From Mangifera indica (lineage: Eukaryota; Streptophyta; Magnoliopsida; Sapindales; Anacardiaceae), in the NCBI RefSeq assembly GCF_011075055.1, contig NC_058153.1, positions 4,960,001-5,024,000 of the forward strand: a DNA stretch of 64,000 bases. Reading direction: 5' to 3'. Positions 50,459 through 64,000 of this stretch are shown piece after piece. The notes beneath the pieces were generated by a model. That model was not told the DNA's origin. It made no database searches and was given only the letters and a program-made list of their open reading frames with translations. How positions within the stretch are numbered: position 1 is the stretch's first letter; every line of letters starts with the position of its first letter. The position numbers and the translations under genes were made by a program.

Positions 50459-50754
50459 AATTTTTCATTTTTAAATGCTCATGAAAAGACATCTTTATCC
50501 TCCTCGTATTTACGATAATTGCGTGAAATACCATTTTCACCCTTGCGTTCTTTAAAATACTATTTGAAAAGATATTTTTACCTCTGTCTTTCTTCGGGAA
50601 GCTTCACTTGATAATTGAAAGACCTTTTTAACCCTTTATTTTCTTGGAATACTTTACCTCTTGATCATTTTCAGTAATTGCAAAGACGTTCTTAATCACT
50701 GATTTTTTTTTTTTTTCCAATATTTCAGTGCCTGGGAAGACTTTTTTCTTTTTT

Positions 50755-51524
50755 TTCCAAAAGACTTATTTCCACCCAAGGTTTGTTGAAACTCCAAGTT
50801 GATACCTATTAAGTATTGAAAATCAAACTCTTGTTTATAAGCTATTAAAATTAACAAAATTAATTAATTCAAAAGGTAAAATTGTTATTTAACTATAATA
50901 TATTAAAATTAATAAACTTTTATCTTATTCTTCTTTTGATTTAAGAAACTAACAATTTTTTCTTAAGATTAAACTCTGAAAAGTTATATTTTCTTTATAC
51001 GATTTCATTTTCAACCCATCTTCTTTGATGGTTGGAATAACTGTGACTTCTCTTTTTCATCCATCGAAGGTCTCCATCCTGACACAATCTCACTAAGTCA
51101 ACTTCCCTTCAGTCCAATGCCTTTATCTCTAACAAAGATAATATCTTCATTTAAAGACAAAACAGATGTCAGACCGTAGGACTAAGAGACGAAGACCTTA
51201 GGGAGACAACCAAGATGAAGAGAAAACATTGAAGGCCAGAAAAGAGATTGTCGTCAGAGAGTTACAATCGAAACCCTAGTGGAGAAATGATGATTTTTCA
51301 AACTTTAAGTTGGGGGGGGGGGGGGGGGGAGGGAATTATTAGTTTTAAACCTAGAGGGAAAATGTGATAACTTTTTAGTTTTTTTTTAATATTTTTGCTA
51401 AATAATGATTTTACCATTGATACTAATTATAAAAATTAACAGATAGATAAATATTTGAGTTTTTCAAAATTAATGAGTGGAAACTTAAAAAAACACTAAT
51501 CTTTGGGTGGGAATAAATCATTTG

Positions 51525-51527
<3 letters not shown>
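50755..51527. mobile_element. Non-autonomous Mutator-type element, copy 6
   Basis: The start CCAAAAGACTTATTTCCACC and the end GGGAATAAATCATTTGGCC match the family. The left GG of GGCC is changed to TT. Target duplications cannot be seen because the left flank is poly-T and the right flank is a (TA)n tract. The interior contains an 18-G run (51312-51329). Confidence 0.6.

Positions 51528-51613
<86 letters not shown>
51528..51613. repeat. (AT)n microsatellite
   Basis: About 43 uninterrupted AT units directly abut the right terminus of the Mutator-type element. It accounts for a false poly-Ile/Tyr open frame. Confidence 0.95.
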
Positions 51614-51616
<3 letters not shown>

Positions 51617-54600
51617 TCACTTTAATTTTATCTCATAAACATTTTAATTCTTAAAATATTACTTTTACATCCATATAACATTTTATATTATGTCACTTTT
51701 ATTACCCTTTGGAATGCTAACCAACCTTAGGTAATCAATCCCCATTCTTTGAAAAATTTAGTTTATTAGTATGACCTTTTAAGTTTACCGTGGTGTAGTC
51801 GTAAACTCTTTTTAGATGATTAGAAAAATATGTTTAAAAATTTAATGACTATGGTAAATATTTAACAATGTGTCATAGTCTCTAAATCACGAAGAAAAAC
51901 ACTTCATCGAATCTAATTTTTTGATCGTACATTTCATGTAGATAAGATTCTTCCATTATCAAATCTTGATTGATTATGAGTTTGCGGATTGTCAAAACCC
52001 TGACTTTAATTCTCTACGAATCATCAATTGATATATTCAAAATGTATGATTACAAACATCCTTCGTATGACTTATATTATATTATAGCTAGAGATTTGGT
52101 TTCAATATTATCAGTATTCGTGTAAGAACTTGAAACTGAATAAAGTCAATAGATTCTTTGAATCCAATAACTTTGAGTCAACAAATCTCGTATTGATATT
52201 ATTCATCTCTACATACAAACAACGCATGACCAACATAGTTTTTTCATAAGGAACATGACTAGCTCTGCATTTATGCACCATATGAACCATGTGATCCATA
52301 CTAGACCTGACTATGCTATCTTAGGCCAAATGATTACACATCATCAAGTGTGGAGTTGATAATATAGTCTCGATGATCAATTTAAGGTGAATCAAGTCAA
52401 AGGGCAAAATAGGAAATATACAAGTTTATTTTATCTTCCTACTTACTCAATGTTTGTTAATTTTGCAAGAGATAGAAGAGCGTGATGACTGCAATGCAAC
52501 AGGATAGCTGGCATGAGCTTTGAAGGGGTTTTTATGTCATTGCCTTGTTTTTTGTATTTGGGTTTTATTATGAACTATGAGTACTTTATTAATGTAAATT
52601 GGAGGTTACTTTATTCAGTGTATAATAAAGACATTCTTTGCACATATTACATCATGTTTTAATAAAAGGTATATTAGTCTTTTTCAATTAAGTTTAATTT
52701 ATGGTTTAAATTTTCTAATTAAGTGTATGGAGGCAATACTTCTAAAAGAGGTATTACCTGTACTACTTGTTTATTATATGTATTTTGTTATTTTCTTTAC
52801 ATATTTATTGTACATGTATTTTATATTCATTTTACATATTTATTTTATATCTTAAATAACTATAATTAAATTATTATTTATTATTTACAAAATATTTAAA
52901 AGTAAATTATTTTTAATAATTTAAACTGTAATCCAAATCAGATTAAACTATATTTTTCTAATTTGATTTAGCTTAATTTGAAACCTAAAATTATTTGGTT
53001 TGGTTTATAATTTTTGCAGAATTTTTTTTTGTCTGGTTTAATTTGAAAAAAATTTTTATACTGCACTAATTCAAATTGTGCACTCCCTCACAACTAAATA
53101 CAATAGTAGATCGTGTCTGACCATCTTCAACATGGCTTACCATGCCCATTGATCGTGTCAACTTGTGCCCTGCAAAATGGCAAGCCTTATGAGTTGTGTC
53201 AGCTCGTGGCATGGCTAGACTAGTGGCACGACCTAGGGTCCCTCCAGTCATCACTCCATTGGCCTTATACAAGCCAGCCCAAGACTTACCAAGGTGGCCT
53301 ACCAATTTACGTATTTATGTTTTTGAAATTTTATAAATTCGTTATTATAACCTTTTTAATTTAAATAAAATGGATGCAATATCTCTAAAAGACCTCACTT
53401 ATCACAAAGGATAACTGTGGTGAAATGATAGAAAATTAAAATAAATCATAAATAAAAAATAAAATCACTCATGAAATCTGTAAATATCAGTATTAATTTA
53501 TCGGATTTTTTTAGACATTTTCAATATCTCTTTCCTTGGTAGATTTACTTGATTGCCTTAAATGTGTTTCAAATGAGTCATTTTCTCTCACTCAGCTTAA
53601 TTTTTTGTTGTTTTATTGGGTATTAGGTCATAGAGTTTATGTATACTAATAGGAAATCATTAAAACAAAAGAGAAAAAAAAAATTTTAAAACTACTCTAA
53701 CTGAATGTTGAAGATGAATTTGAAGAATTCATTAAGTTCTAAATGAAAAAGGTGACTAAACAATTTAAATGAATTTACTTTTGTACGTTTAAATGGAAAG
53801 GAAATAATTTAGTGTAAACATGATAAGAGAGATCTTATCAAAACAAGTAAGAGTGAAATTAAACCTTTAATATATCATTTACAGAGATGTTCTGATTTGA
53901 GAAATCTTTATGGGATAACAGATAAAACAAAAAAGAAAAATGTAATGGAGAATTGACTGGCTTTGATTTGATGCAGAAGATTATTTAAGTATGGGCTAGA
54001 TAGGATAAAAACTCATATATGTTTAGTATGAATCATAGTGTTTGCACACTATCTGTAAAACCAGTGTATCACTTATATTTTCTTCAATCTAATTTAAAAA
54101 ACTCTCACACTGTTGATTTTGGCTTTCCCTTTTTTTTCCAAAGACAGTGCTGCAGTGGGATGCTCTTGTTATTGAGATTCGCAATTGAAATTGAAATTTT
54201 CTTTATTCTTAAAATTCTTAAACTTATTTAACCTTAGTTCCATTTTAATATGAAGAAATAAATATAATAATTGATAAAATATTGAAAACAAATGAATTTT
54301 ATTATAAAATTTCTTCTCGATGATTCTTTAAAAGTTTTCTTTGTTGAGTTTTTTCTTATCGTAATTACATAACTTCTTGTTTGATAGTTTATACATCTCT
54401 CTTAATTTAATGTCACCATTTTAAAAAAATAAAGTGTTTTTTTTTTTCTGTTTTTATATATGGGAATAAATATAAATCAATCATGTTATATGGAAAATGT
54501 GAACATTTAGTAAAACTGATAGAATATTAGAACTTTTAAAAAAAATAAATCTCTATCACATTTATGAAATCTGAAAATATTATGTAAAAGAAAAAAGAAA

Positions 54601-54873
54601 AAAAGAAGAAAGTTATAATAAAAGTTAGGTATTTTGTTGACAATAATAACACAATAGTAATTAAATGAAATTTGTATTTAATTAATATAATGTATAAATA
54701 TTAGTCTATGGGTCAACTTTAGATTAGTTGATAGCATTTATGTTCTAACACATTAGACTGATCATTTGCTTTTGACTAGCCATTTCCAAAAATCTGATGG
54801 ACAATTAAGAAATCTTTCTTTGAAAATATAACTTGTAAAGATCATAAGCTTATTGTAAGTTACACAGATAAAT
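51614..54873. other. Intergenic between the (AT)n tract and the ATPase pseudogene
   Basis: No gene was recognised. At 52732-52760 a GGAGGCAATACTTCTAAAAG string resembles the LTR-like end at 20609-20645. The 53070-53300 stretch is GC-richer and holds a 79-codon minus frame (Gly, Ala, His-rich) that matches nothing I know, most likely transposon-derived. Plus frames at 54019 and 54922 are not genes; the latter is antisense to the ATPase tail. Confidence 0.45.
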
Positions 54874-57800
54874 CTATTCTGTGACAACTTCAGTTAATCC
54901 TCCTCCAAACCCAGCTCCTAAATGCCCATGCTTAGCACATCATTGCTTCATGTAGTAGCTTTTGCAACAAGCACTTATTTCTCTCTTCTCCGAACTTATG
55001 CAGCTACTCATGGACTAGGTACCTGGGCAAGAGTCTTCCCTGCAAATGCTCTTTTCTACAAGATTTCAACAGCAATCACTCAGAGCAACCTTTCTCCTCC
55101 CTCACAAAGTCAAACAGCTCAAGCAGCTCAACACAAACAGATATTTCAATGTAACAGTGAAGTGGCAAAGTAATAATATTTCATTTCTGGAAACTGATGC
55201 AAACATTACATAACTGTTGAAAACACAAAATTTTCTATTCAATAAGTTTCCAAGAATACAAAGAAGACTTCCTAGTAGTTTCCCTAATCCAGGCTTCCCT
55301 CAACTTTTTCTGAATTTTCTGCCTTTTCCAGTGCTGCTGTCTCCTCCTTTTTATTCTTCATAACAACCATGTTGATTCCTGCCTTTCTCATGTTCCCTTC
55401 TCCTGCGTGAAATGCAGATGGGAGACCTAACAGAAGTCCATGATCACAAACGCTTTCTACTGCTTTTCCTGATTCATTTCCTATGTGGTTGGTCACATCA
55501 CTTTCGCTACAATGGACTGTGTGGCAGTGACCATGACTTGAGATTCTTCCATCTGAGATTTGTTACTATTGCAACAATGCTGCTGGATATAAGTACTCTG
55601 TGGTTCTTCTGAGGATTCGCAACACTTTCCTCCATGTTCGTGAATATGTAGCGCAGGTGAAGATTTGCAAATTGTTTCCTCCATGTTTGTGATTGTGCGA
55701 TTGAGCTGAAGATCTACAGCATTTTCCTCCATGTTTGTGATGAAACGACTTAGCAGAAGATTTGCATCCGTCACCTTCATGAGTTTGAGTTCCTTTCAAA
55801 ATTAGCATACTATTAAGGATCACCAGCAGGCATGTCCCCACATCAGCAAGAACAGCAGCCCAAACAAGTAGGTGACCAACAATGGCCAAGACAAGGATAG
55901 CAGCCTTTGTAGACATGGACATAATCACATTCTCTATTACTTTCGAACGAGCTTTCCTTGCGAGTTTGATGGCTGCTGGAACTTTTCTTATGTCATTTGA
56001 CATAAGAATAACATGTCCTGTCTCAGTTGCCAGTGCTGAACCTGAGATTCCCATCGATATGCCAATGTCTGCTGTAGCTAATGCAGGCGCATCATTTACA
56101 CCATCTCCAATCATGGCAGTTGGCCCTTCGTTCTTAAACTCTTTGATGATTTTCACCTTGTCTTCTGGCAAAAGTTCTGAATGGACTACCTCCAGAGAAT
56201 TTCCTAACTGCACATCAACATAACAAAATTATTCTGTTCTTATTACCTAGAAGAATATGTATGCAATAGCTCTTAACTGCTAATTTACCTGTTGTTGAGC
56301 CTCCATAGCCGATGCTTGATTATCTCCTGTAAGCAAAGCAGTTTTAATTCCCATAGAGTTCAACTCCTTGACTGCTTCAGCTGCCCTGGTTCGACATGCA
56401 TCAGAGAGACTAGAAATTCCAACAAGGGATGCTCTAAAGTATGTGTATCCAATGGTTTTTCCTTCTTTATTAACTCCTTCCACAGATGGCACTAAACACC
56501 CAAATATGTTACATGATTAGACCAAAAACTCTAGACTTGTAATCACATAGAATTAAATAATATAGACCTGTTTGACATCCTGCTCTCAGTGCAATTTTTC
56601 TGCTTCCAATATAAATTTCTTCCCCATCAATCTTTCCATAAATTCCTTCTCCAGGAAAATTCTGATAGTCTTCAACACTTTCAGGCTTTGGTTCAAGAGA
56701 GAGTGACCTTCCATAATCAACCAAAGCAGCTGCCACTGGATGGCTTGACTTACTCTCAATGCTTGATACCCTTTACAAATTTTCGGCTTATAGTGTTAAT
56801 AAATTGTAAATATCACATTGAGTAGTTTCACTGACGTTGGTGAAAGTCCTTACCATTGCATCAAAGTGTTTGAGTTTATATCTCCATTGAGAGAATGAAA
56901 TTCGGAGACGACAAATTCACCCCTTGTAATAGTTCCTGTTTTGTCAAAAGCCATGACCTTAACTTTGGCAAGAACTTCAAGATAGTCTACTCCTTTGAAG
57001 AGAAGACCCGAAGTTGCAGCTTTTAAGTGCACAGAAAGTGGCAACTGGTGTTGAGAGGATTAGAACACAAGGGCACGCAATAACTAAAACAACCAATGCT
57101 AAATGAAACCAGTTGCTGCGGTTTTTTACTCTTAATGCAGCTGGAATCACCGCAACACAGGCTGATATAATTATTACAGCTGCAAAACAAGTGACCAAGA
57201 AACATTCTAGTAAGGTTTTGCTATACATGTACCCAAAAAATATGAGAAAACTTGCAAATTCAAGTATGATTACGTAGAAGTCATTCCACTTCACTTAGAA
57301 TGTATCAAAACTCGCTAAAAATATCAAAAATTGTCTTAATAAGAGATTATTAAAATTTTTTAGTAAGTAATATTCTACCAATTTTACTAATCCTAATATT
57401 AGATAAGAGGTATAAATAAAATAAACCTATTAAAGTTAATTTTTTTAAACAAAAATTTTGACAAACCTGGCGTATAATAGTGGGCACATTTGTCAATGAT
57501 TCTTTGGTAACTAGTTTTGCCATTATGAGCTCCTTCCACTAGTTTTGCCATTTTAGCCACCACACAATCTTCAGCTAAAGCTGTAGTTTTTACATGAATG
57601 TAACCTGAGAAGTAACAAACCCATTAACATATGTTCAAAACTAAGTCCATATACATGTATTTAATCAAGAGAAGTAATCAATTAACATTTGTTGCACCAT
57701 TTCGGTTGATAGTGCCAGCCCAAACAGAGGAATCCTTTTGCTTTGCCACAGGAAATGACTCCCCAGTTGAGTTTTTTTCATCGACTCCACATTTGCCGTC

Positions 57801-58401
57801 CACAACAATTCCATCAGTTGGTATAATTTCACCTGCCTTAACTGCGACCACAGTGTTTAACCCCACCTCCCCAGCGTCAACTTCTTCTCCAGTTTCCGCT
57901 ATTACTGCCTTTTGAGGGGCTATGTTCATCAGTTGTGACATTACAGCGGTTGCCTTGTGGCTTGCCCTAGTCTCAAGCCATTCAGCAATAGTGAAAAGAA
58001 AGACAATTGTTCCAGCTTCTGTATAATCATTCATGGCAATTGTACCTAAACTGTTCACAAATAATAACAATAAAAAACTCCTTGTAATGAACAGAATATA
58101 AAAAAACAAAAACAAAAACAAAAATGGTAAGAACAAAATTTACCTGCAATGAGCGTAAGTACATTGACATCAACCCTGAAATTCCTTGGAGTGGCGAAGC
58201 CTTTGAGAATGATGGGACAAATGGCAACAGCAACAGCTCCAACGGCCAACAAACGAAAGGGATGATACAAGTACTTGAAAAATGATAGAGCAAGCAATAT
58301 TCCACAAGCAACTGCATATGGACCTGGCCATTTTTTTTTGTAATTTTTCCCTCCATATGCTCTCACATTTGCCTCCAATCTTGCTCGATTCAGAGCCTTC
58401 A
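54874..58401 (-). pseudogene. Heavy-metal P1B-type ATPase (HMA2/HMA4-like), broken
   Basis: Minus-strand exons align with plant Zn/Cd ATPases: 58144-58401, 57698-58045, 57467-57604, 56854-57179, 56568-56770, 56289-56491 and 56207 down into the tail. Preserved parts are the first membrane helices, [10 protein letters not shown] (actuator), SSHP, DKTGT (phosphorylation site) and GDGVNDAP (hinge). Damage: exons for the N-terminal HMA metal-binding domain are absent. The metal-site CPCG reads CPCV. The 56854-57179 exon is 326 nt instead of the 328 the frame requires, a 2-nt loss near 57022 just before DKTGT. The His/Cys tail has units like [11 protein letters not shown] but shifts frame near 55670 and returns near 55525. 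After a TAG at 55284-55286, family-like CCKSYYMKQ is interrupted by TGA at 54940-54942, then CAKHGHLGAG leads to the normal-looking end LTEVVTE at 54874. Intact relatives pump Zn and Cd out across the plasma membrane; this copy cannot. Assembly error is a weaker alternative. Confidence 0.85.
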
Positions 58402-58572
58402 CTGTGTTCATTAAACAAACAAAGCATAAACAATCAATCAAATAAATTATTAGGGACGTTTTGGAAATTTAATTATCTTCATAATTAGGAAGAGAGATAT
58501 ATACATGTTCCTTCTCATCACATCGATGTCTTTATCTTTTTATATTACTCTTTAAAGTAATAACATAAGAGT

Positions 58573-58677
58573 AATGTTGATATGTAAATAATAGTATATT
58601 ACAATATAATTTGATAATTTTAAATTAAAAATAAAATATTATTCGATTATATAATGATATATTATTATTTGTGAAAA
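58573..58677. repeat. Palindromic AT-rich MITE copy
   Basis: The arms near AATAATAGTATATTACAATA and ATAATGATATATTATTATTT flank the centre TTTTAAATTAAAAATAAAAT. Confidence 0.55.
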
Positions 58678-58702
58678 TAATTTTATTGATAACATAGAAA
58701 AG

Positions 58703-59231
58703 TAGAAATGACAATGGGCAAAGGCGGGGAAATGATTAATATCCTTGTCCTCATCCTCATTATGGGGATGACAATGATTCTCTATACTTTTCTCATGAAA
58801 AAAAATATTTTTTTTGTACCTACGGGAAAAAATTCCTATCTCGTATCTTTTAAACAAAATATAAATATATTAAATAACAAAATTTAGTAAAATTAAAATC
58901 AGTCTATTATTTTAAATGTTACAAATATTATATATTAACCACTTTAATATGAACAAAAAAAATATAAATAAATTTGAAAAACATAAATAATTTAAAATTA
59001 TAAAGATATGTTAATATTTTAAGTAAAAATATTAATATAAAAGGGCAGAGATGGGAATGGAGACGGGGGCGGGGGCAGGGGCGAGGACGGGGCTGGGCAG
59101 AGATCAGACACATATATCTCCATTCATGATTATAGAGATTTTTTCATTCTTATTTCTATTGGAGAATCTTTTTCTCGTTAGAGTCAGCGAGGGTCGAGGG
59201 CTCTAAATTCAAATTGAAATTGTCATCTCTA
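58703..59231. mobile_element. G-rich non-autonomous DNA element, copy 2
   Basis: It starts TAGAAATGACAAT and ends ATTGTCATCTCTA (inverted). The 8-bp flanks TAGAAAAG and TATAAGAG agree at 6 positions, compatible with a worn hAT-type duplication. The centre matches 38138-38655. GACGGGGGCGGGGGCAGGGG near 59060 is a candidate G-quadruplex. Confidence 0.65.
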
Positions 59232-59311
59232 TATAAGAGAGATTTGAGGAGGACAAAGTAGAATAAAGAGAAAGGAGTGAATATAATAAGGGTACAATAA
59301 TTAAATTTGAG

Positions 59312-59462
59312 TAATATTATATGTACACATTATTAGTATATAATTTAGATATACAGATAATATGTATCATGTTATTGGATATTACTTTATTATTAATTCA
59401 AAATCATCTACTCATATAATAATATATCATTTGTATATGTAAATTATAGATTATATATTATT
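59312..59462. repeat. Palindromic AT-rich MITE copy
   Basis: ATATGTACACATTATTAGTA and the inverse near TTTGTATATGTAAATTATAG flank the centre TTACTTTATTATTAATTCAA. Confidence 0.5.
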
Positions 59463-59624
59463 TTATATGTATATACACACACATAGTTTTATTTATTGAA
59501 TTTTCCCCACATATTCTAGGGTTATTTTTCATTTAGAATTTGGATTGAAAATATTTAATTTATCCCATTAAGGGTGGAAAGATGTTTTCGGCCAAATCTT
59601 AGAAGGGAAATGAAATATTTTTTA

Positions 59625-60623
59625 GGCCAAAGTTTGTTGCATTTTCAAGTTCCATCTCCTACTTTTTAAATATCCAAAGTCCCACACATTATCCAATTCC
59701 GTTAATGACTTTTGTTAATTTTAGGTTTAAATGACTGTTTTACCCTTTTTCAACAAAATGACCAAAATACCTCCATCATAAATTTTTTGTTTAATACATT
59801 AATTATGCTACTAAATGTTAATTACCAATTCACTGTTACTATATAATGACCAAATTGTAAATTAGAAACCTGTTAATATTTGTTTATCTTAGTTTCATCT
59901 GAGGGTAAACAAAGAAGCACGGTTTGTTCATCAGCCCAGCATCTGTAACATGTTAGGGCTTCTCAAAATCAAGCTCTAATTAACCTTAACAATGGCGTTC
60001 AAGAACAAACTCTTCTTCTCTTAAAAGAAATTCTCCGACTCTGATGGATCCAACTCCCCTCAATCCTTTGGACCCAACTCCCCGATCTGGTCCGATAAGA
60101 AGAAACCGAAACGGGTCTAAAGACGACCCGAGCTAGATCCCAAGTTCCACTAGTAGTGGTGCTTCGAGCTTTGGTGGCGTCGTGTGCAGGCAAACCCAAG
60201 TCAAACATGGAGTCAAGAAGAAGAAAGTTAAAGGAAAGGAAACAATGAGTATTTTAACGCCAACGATGGCCTCCAACTAAGCAGAAGAAAGAGGCGATGC
60301 GGTGTCACCGATTCTAGTGTCGTTGTGGAGGCTGAATCGGAATTTAGTTTTAAGGGAGACAAATGGTGGCGAGTAATCCGTCGAGGGGCGGTGGAGATGG
60401 GAATTTGAGTTCTGGAAAATCTTTGGCGAGTGGGGGTGGGAGTGGGAAAAGAAAATGGGGTGTAAGGAGAGTGTTGGTAGCGAAGCACAATTACTTTTAT
60501 GCCCTTTTCACTTACAGGATCTGTTAAGTTTAAAGGTAGATGGGTGGGACTTTGGATTTTTGAAAAGTTACCGGTAGGAGTTGTAATTAAAAGAAACCTT
60601 GCGTGGTAAAAGGTTATTTGGCC
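59625..60623. mobile_element. GGCC-ended element next to PEX10 (family variant)
   Basis: It starts GGCCAAAGTTTGTTGCATTT and ends GGTAAAAGGTTATTTGGCC. Inner inverted strings CCAAAGTCCCACACAT and GGTGGGACTTTGGATT support a fold-back structure. The 9-bp flanks agree at only 6 positions. The middle (59990-60480) is GC-richer with short frames in both strands, none protein-like. The right end is 70 bp from the PEX10 start codon, so it probably forms part of the promoter or leader. Confidence 0.5.
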
Positions 60624-60692
60624 TGCTATTTATTCTATACAGTTCCCTCGGCAGAACAACTACGGAGAGTCTTCGGTCAAGACAAGGGAGAG

Positions 60693-63998
<3,306 letters not shown>

Positions 63999-64000
63999 GA

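Larger units (their letters stand above)
58402..60692. other. Intergenic between the ATPase pseudogene and PEX10
   Basis: No HMA metal-binding exon was found here, although this is where the missing 5' part of the ATPase gene should lie. The space is taken by a palindromic MITE, a G-rich element, another MITE and a GGCC-ended element reaching 70 bp from the PEX10 ATG. Confidence 0.55.

Noticed and set aside
51423..51620. Open frame of alternating Ile and Tyr
   Set aside because: It is a translation of the (AT)n microsatellite.
53066..53305. 79-codon Gly/Ala/His-rich minus frame
   Set aside because: No family was recognised. It sits in a short GC-richer island among transposon scraps.
54922..55173. 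Plus-strand 83-codon open frame
   Set aside because: The opposite strand carries the recognisable end of the heavy-metal ATPase (CCKSYYMKQ, CAKHGHLGAG, LTEVVTE), so the plus frame is its antisense shadow.
55882..56223. Plus-strand 113-codon open frame
   Set aside because: It is antisense to the ATPase hinge region containing GDGVNDAP.
60603..60692. N-terminal extension of PEX10 from a GTG
   Set aside because: It overlaps the end of a transposable element and has no ATG. The first in-frame ATG at 60693 gives a near-normal length.

Overview
The window is AT-rich nuclear DNA from a flowering plant, most likely a core eudicot. The evidence is split R2R3-MYB genes with the classical 133/130-nt exons, a chloroplast-targeted NdhU gene, a plant PEX10 gene, a P1B-ATPase of the plant Zn/Cd type, and many plant-type retrotransposon and MITE relics. 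The species cannot be named from the sequence alone.

Layout: four R2R3-MYB transcription factor genes lie at 3886-4875 (+), 10923-11982 (-), 33805-34716 (-) and 46965-47957 (+). All four carry the R3 motif that binds bHLH partners. The last three resemble the TT2/MYB123 (subgroup 5) proanthocyanidin regulators. The first is a more divergent member with a near-perfect miR828 site. The third has lost intron 1 exactly. The other intact genes are ndhU (48756-50240, -), a tRNA-Asp(GUC) gene (50387-50458, +) and the full coding region of PEX10 (60693-63998, +). Between them lies a broken heavy-metal ATPase (HMA2/HMA4-like, 54874-58401, -). It lacks its N-terminal exons and has a 2-nt frameshift, a changed CPC motif and a damaged His/Cys tail.

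The remaining space, more than three quarters of the window, is repeat-derived: degenerate Ty1/copia pieces (16.3-18.2 kb, 20.75-23.7 kb, 24.95-25.75 kb), a possible Ty3/gypsy relic (0.3-0.6 kb) and a decayed MuDR-type transposase (31.25-32.4 kb). There is also a family of 0.6-1 kb elements with GGCCAAAAG termini and 9-bp target duplications (non-autonomous Mutator type), roughly 15 copies of a 110-160 bp palindromic MITE, a pair of G-rich elements, and several microsatellites.

Functionally, the MYBs would act in the nucleus with bHLH and WD40 partners on flavonoid or epidermal programmes. NdhU would act in the chloroplast NDH complex and PEX10 in the peroxisomal import ubiquitin-ligase complex. 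Nothing suggests that the MYB cluster and the housekeeping genes work together; they are neighbours only. Multi-exon coordinates were derived by hand from GT/AG sites, family alignment from memory and reading-frame closure. No transcript evidence was available.
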